NCBI GenBank assembly: GCA_002377695.1
Contig: DFQH01000008.1
Span: forward strand, 267,731 to 331,730
DNA length: 64,000 nucleotides
Reading direction: 5' to 3'
Source of the DNA: Citromicrobium sp. UBA3494
GTDB taxonomy: Bacteria; Pseudomonadota; Alphaproteobacteria; Sphingomonadales; Sphingomonadaceae
Shown: piece after piece, positions 61,014-64,000 of the stretch
How positions within the stretch are numbered: position 1 is the first letter of the stretch
Layout of the letters: each line of letters begins with the position of its first letter
Translations under genes and position numbers: made by a program
The notes under the pieces: generated by a model
Told to the model about the DNA's origin: nothing
The model's input: the letters and a program-made list of their open reading frames with translations, nothing else
The model's database searches: none

Positions 61014-62030
61014 TCAGGTCGGTGGGACGACGGACCCGCGCTCGATCAGCGTCGAAGGGAGCAGCCAGTCCTGCTGGGACGGGCTTCCTGGCGGATCTAT
61101 GATCTTGCGCGCCGCGCTCAACGCCATCTGTTTGATCGGCCAGTGGACCGTCGTCAGCGACGGCCAGATATGGCTCGATAGCGGTGTATCGTCGAACCCT
61201 ACGATCGATACGTCTTCAGGGATGCGCAGCCCGTGCCGGCGGCAGGCGATCATTGCGCCGATCGCCATCTCGTCGTTGCAGGCGAAGATTGCGGTGGCGT
61301 TCATGCCCTTCGCCATCAGGTCCTCCGCTGCAGTGACACCCGATTCGAAGGTGTAGCTGCCGGGGCGGATCAGGCTTTCGTCCAGCTCCAGCCCCGCTCG
61401 CTCCATCGCCTCCTCGAACCCGGCCCGTCGTTCGCGCGGGGAAGTGAAGCCCTCCGGCCCCTCGATCAACGCGATACGGGTATGCCCCTTGTCGATCAGG
61501 TATGTAACCGCGTCGCGCACCGCCTCGCGGTCGTTCGAACTGACCACGTGCTCTGCATCGTCCAGCTGCACGGAACCCATGCGGACATAGCGGCAATCGA
61601 ATTCGCGGCACAGTTCGGCGAGCGAATCCCGCTCCGAAATCGGCGGCAGCAGCACCACGCCATAAGGTCTCTGGCGCTCCAGAAACGCCCGGATGTCGGC
61701 CTCTATGGTCGGCGAGTTTCGGTCCACCGGCTGCACCATCAGGCCGAATTCGGTGTCCGCAATCCCTTCAAGAATGCCCTGTTGCACGTTCACAAGGAAC
61801 TGGGCGTTTGGGTTGTCGTGGATCGCGGCGATGATGAAATTGCGGCGCAGCGCCAGCGCGCGGGCCTGCATGTTGGGAACGAAGCCGATCTCCTTGATGA
61901 CCGCTTCGACCTTCTCGCGCGTCTTGTCGCTCAGCAGCGGCGACTTGTTGATGACCCGGCTCACTGTCTTCTTCGAGACATTGGCGACACGCGCCACATC
62001 GTTGATCGTCGGTTTGCTGTCGGTCCCCAT
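61014..62030 (-). CDS. LacI-family transcriptional regulator
   Basis: A 338-residue regulator. TINDVARVANVSKKTVSRVI is the LacI HTH with hinge NKSPLLSDKTREKV; the rest is the sugar-binding effector domain (FACNDEMAIGAMIACRRHGL, VGFDDTPLSSHIWPSLTTV). It lies within the uronate operon between the TRAP transporter and the catabolic genes and probably represses them in the absence of a uronate intermediate. Confidence 0.93.
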   Translation of the reverse strand: MGTDSKPTINDVARVANVSKKTVSRVINKSPLLSDKTREKVEAVIKEIGFVPNMQARALALRRNFIIAAIHDNPNAQFLVNVQQGILEGIADTEFGLMVQPVDRNSPTIEADIRAFLERQRPYGVVLLPPISERDSLAELCREFDCRYVRMGSVQLDDAEHVVSSNDREAVRDAVTYLIDKGHTRIALIEGPEGFTSPRERRAGFEEAMERAGLELDESLIRPGSYTFESGVTAAEDLMAKGMNATAIFACNDEMAIGAMIACRRHGLRIPEDVSIVGFDDTPLSSHIWPSLTTVHWPIKQMALSAARKIIDPPGSPSQQDWLLPSTLIERGSVVPPT

Positions 62031-62077
62031 CCGCAAGGTCTTATGGCCAATTGTTCGACTCGGGAAGTCCAGCGGTG

Positions 62078-63355
62078 TCAGAATTGCCCGGGCAGCCACA
62101 GCGAAAGCGCAGGGACGAAGCTGATAAGCAGCAATGCGGCGATCAGCGTGAGGTAGAAAGGCCAGATCGTGCGGACAATCTTCGCGATCGGCAGCTTGCC
62201 CACCGCAGAACCAACGAACAGCACCGATCCGACCGGGGGGGTCACCAGTCCGATGCCCAGATTGATCATCAGGATGATCCCGAAATGCACCGGGTCCACC
62301 CCGTTTGCCATGGCAACAGGCAGGAAGATCGGGGTCGTGATCACGATCAGCGGGGCCATGTCCATGAAGGTGCCGAGAATCAGCAGCATGATGTTGATGA
62401 CCAGCAGGGTCATCAGCGGATTGTCCGTCATCACGCCAATCAGCGCGGCAAGCGCGGCAGGCACCTCCAGCAGCGCAAGCGCAAAGCCGAATGCGGTCGC
62501 GGCTGCGATGATGAAAAGAACCAGCGCGGTCGTGCGGACCGATTTCTGGGCCGCCTCCCACGTGCCGCGCCACCCCAGATTGCGATAGACCAGCGATCCC
62601 ACGATGATGGTGTAGATCACCGCAATGGCGGAGCTTTCGGTCGGCGTGAAAATCCCGGACAAGATGCCGCCCATGATGATGACGCCGGTCATAAGGCCGG
62701 GCAAGGCGTATAGCGCCGCGCGGGTAAAGGCCCGCCAGCCGGGAAAATGGCCGCGCGGGAGGTTGCGCTTTCTCGCCACCAACCACGCGGTCAGCATGAG
62801 CATGGAGCCGGTCATCAGTCCGGGGACGATCCCGGCGAGAAACAGGTCGCCGATGGAAACGCCGATGCCCGAAGCGGCGGCGTAGATGATCATGTTGTGC
62901 GATGGCGGGATCAGCAGGCCGACAATGGCAGCAGTGACGGTAACGTTGACCGAATAGTCCCGGTCGTAGCCCTTCTCGTCCATCAGCGGCACCATCGTGG
63001 AGCCGATCGCGCTCGCGCTGGCGATAGCCGAGCCGGACACCGCTCCGAACATCATGCTTGCGCCCACGTCCACCAGGCCGAGGCCACCCCGGACCCGGCC
63101 GAACGCCGCATCGGCGACCCGCACCAACCTTTCGGCGATCCCGGCGCGGTACATCAGGTCCCCGGCGAAGATGAAGAACGGAATCGCCATCAGTGTGAAG
63201 ACGCTGATGCCCGCCGCCATCCGCTGAACCGCAACGATCAGAGGGATGTCGGCGACCATAAAGGTCGCCAGCGCCGCACCGAAAAGCGCGAAGGCCACCG
63301 GCACGCCCAGCGCGAGCATCACGAACAGGACGAGGAAGAGGACGATTATTTCCAT
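62078..63355 (-). CDS. dctM: TRAP transporter large permease (DctM)
   Basis: Inner-membrane TRAP permease of 425 residues with about 12 hydrophobic segments. MAIPFFIFAGDLMYRAGIAE, ASAIGSTMVPLMDEKGYDRD and IPPSHNMIIYAAASG are family blocks. It uses the sodium gradient to import organic acids or sugar acids. It overlaps the small permease gene by 10 nt and sits upstream of the LacI-type regulator, so the imported molecule is probably a uronate. Confidence 0.93.
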   Translation of the reverse strand: MEIIVLFLVLFVMLALGVPVAFALFGAALATFMVADIPLIVAVQRMAAGISVFTLMAIPFFIFAGDLMYRAGIAERLVRVADAAFGRVRGGLGLVDVGASMMFGAVSGSAIASASAIGSTMVPLMDEKGYDRDYSVNVTVTAAIVGLLIPPSHNMIIYAAASGIGVSIGDLFLAGIVPGLMTGSMLMLTAWLVARKRNLPRGHFPGWRAFTRAALYALPGLMTGVIIMGGILSGIFTPTESSAIAVIYTIIVGSLVYRNLGWRGTWEAAQKSVRTTALVLFIIAAATAFGFALALLEVPAALAALIGVMTDNPLMTLLVINIMLLILGTFMDMAPLIVITTPIFLPVAMANGVDPVHFGIILMINLGIGLVTPPVGSVLFVGSAVGKLPIAKIVRTIWPFYLTLIAALLLISFVPALSLWLPGQF

Positions 63356-63831
63356 GAGTTCGCCCCTCTCTCGGACATTCGCACGCGGATACGCGCGAGG
63401 GAGAACAGCGATATGAGCAGCCCCGCGAAGGGGATCACCACATAGGCCCACGCCCGGCTGATCCCCAATGAGGGGATGACATGTACACGCACGTCCCAGG
63501 CGAGCATGGCGCCATAGACCAGCAAAACGAGCCCCATGACTGCGACCAGCGCGTGAATGCCGATCCGCAGCCGGCGCCGGTTCGCTTCGGTGAAGCGCAG
63601 TTCGAGGATTTCGATGCGGATATGAAAGCGCTCCCACACGCCCGCCGCCGCGGCGAGGAACACGTACCAGATCATCAGCAGCAGCGATGCCTGTTCGGTC
63701 CAGCTGGGCGAGGATTGCAGGACGTAGCGGCCGAATACCTGCCAGCCGATAATCGCGGTGGTCGCCAGCAGACCGAGGGCGCCGAGCTTGACCAGCAGAT
63801 CCGCTACGCGATCGGATAGCGCGTTGTTCAT
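63346..63831 (-). CDS. dctQ: TRAP transporter small permease (DctQ)
   Basis: A 161-residue membrane protein with four hydrophobic segments. WQVFGRYVLQSSPSWTEQAS and LLMIWYVFLAAAAGVWERFH are the family signature. It overlaps the DctP gene by four bases (ATGA) and DctM by ten, so the three subunits are translated together. Confidence 0.92.
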   Translation of the reverse strand: MNNALSDRVADLLVKLGALGLLATTAIIGWQVFGRYVLQSSPSWTEQASLLLMIWYVFLAAAAGVWERFHIRIEILELRFTEANRRRLRIGIHALVAVMGLVLLVYGAMLAWDVRVHVIPSLGISRAWAYVVIPFAGLLISLFSLARIRVRMSERGANSWK

Positions 63832-64000
63832 CGGCTTGCGTCCCTTGCGGAAAGAATGCGTTCGACCAGAGCGCGCTGCCGGTCCGTGGTCAGCGAAGCC
63901 TCCCACATGCCGGTCATCGCTTCCGCGAAAGGCGCAGGATCGACTTCGTTCACCTCCACCCCGGAGGACAGGATGATGGCCCGGCTCTTCTCTACCTGTT
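63828..64000 (-). CDS. dctP: TRAP transporter substrate-binding protein (DctP), 3' end
   Basis: The last 57 codons of the periplasmic binding protein. VEVNEVDPAPFAEAMTGMWE followed by a helix ending in SARDASR is typical of the DctP C-terminus. The rest, with the signal peptide and ligand-binding arginine, lies beyond the window. The stop overlaps the dctQ start. The assignment rests mainly on its place upstream of dctQM. Confidence 0.85.
   Translation of the reverse strand, partial: QVEKSRAIILSSGVEVNEVDPAPFAEAMTGMWEASLTTDRQRALVERILSARDASR

Noticed and set aside
61014..62786. Apparent N-terminal extension of the LacI-type regulator
   Set aside because: The extension is a shadow of dctM in another frame; the regulator starts at the HTH.
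1..64000. Search for tRNA, rRNA, CRISPR, transposase, integrase and phage genes
   Set aside because: None seen by eye on either strand; no tRNA-like T-loop GGTTCRANTCC with paired arms was found in the spacers.

Overview
The window is GC-rich, gene-dense chromosomal DNA from an alphaproteobacterium, most probably Sphingomonadales, family Erythrobacteraceae. The best single clue is a 222-residue LOV-HTH photoreceptor (26426-27094) that closely matches what I recall of EL222 from Erythrobacter litoralis. Supporting clues are a C4-pathway 5-aminolevulinate synthase, two TonB-dependent receptors with the VTGS motif, an alphaproteobacterial carboxyspermidine route and a BtaAB betaine-lipid pair. 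I see no rRNA, tRNA, CRISPR array, insertion sequence or phage gene. It reads as core chromosome with a few accessory modules.

Layout. 1-5050 is a minus-strand run: RhlE-type helicase, CDP-alcohol phosphatidyltransferase, glutathione reductase, a lipoprotein and the 5' part of an acyl-CoA carboxylase beta subunit. 5317-9863 holds an MscS channel, an MgtC-like protein, a calcium-binding-type lipoprotein and glucose-6-phosphate isomerase. 9915-12882 is lepB-rnc-era plus a small lipoprotein. 12915-21636 (minus) is plsY-dprA, then a VWA protein and two paralogous membrane proteins, then topA, a small coupled DNA-binding-type protein and a polysaccharide deacetylase. 21762-28560 (plus) has a LuxR-type regulator fused through a membrane helix to EF-hands, murI, hemA, a metallo-hydrolase-like protein, a nitroreductase, the LOV regulator and a SleB-type wall hydrolase. 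30007-35005 (minus) is a polyamine cluster (ornithine decarboxylase type, YbjN-like protein, carboxynorspermidine decarboxylase, macrodomain, carboxynorspermidine synthase). 35240-39030 (plus) has a threonine dehydratase-like enzyme, btaAB and two tandem MAPEG proteins. 39035-44587 is mixed metabolism (trxB, tyrosine phosphatase, enoyl-CoA hydratase, CitE-like lyase, XdhC and MocA). 44753-48812 is a siderophore receptor operon. 49154-57114 has a DeaD-type helicase, a LysR regulator, a second large receptor and an S9 peptidase. 57260-64000 (minus) is a polyuronate catabolic operon: TRAP transporter, LacI regulator, DhuI- and DhuD-type enzymes, KDG kinase and an alginate-lyase-family enzyme.

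How the genes work together. The last operon is a complete route from imported unsaturated uronate to 2-keto-3-deoxy-6-phosphogluconate. The siderophore operon couples outer-membrane import to a PepSY membrane protein. The LysR/receptor/S9 peptidase set looks like an import-and-cleave system for a peptide. The polyamine genes should convert ornithine to putrescine and then to spermidine or a related triamine. Many pairs overlap by 1-14 nt (TGATG or ATGA junctions), and several convergent pairs share a GC-rich hairpin without a U tract.
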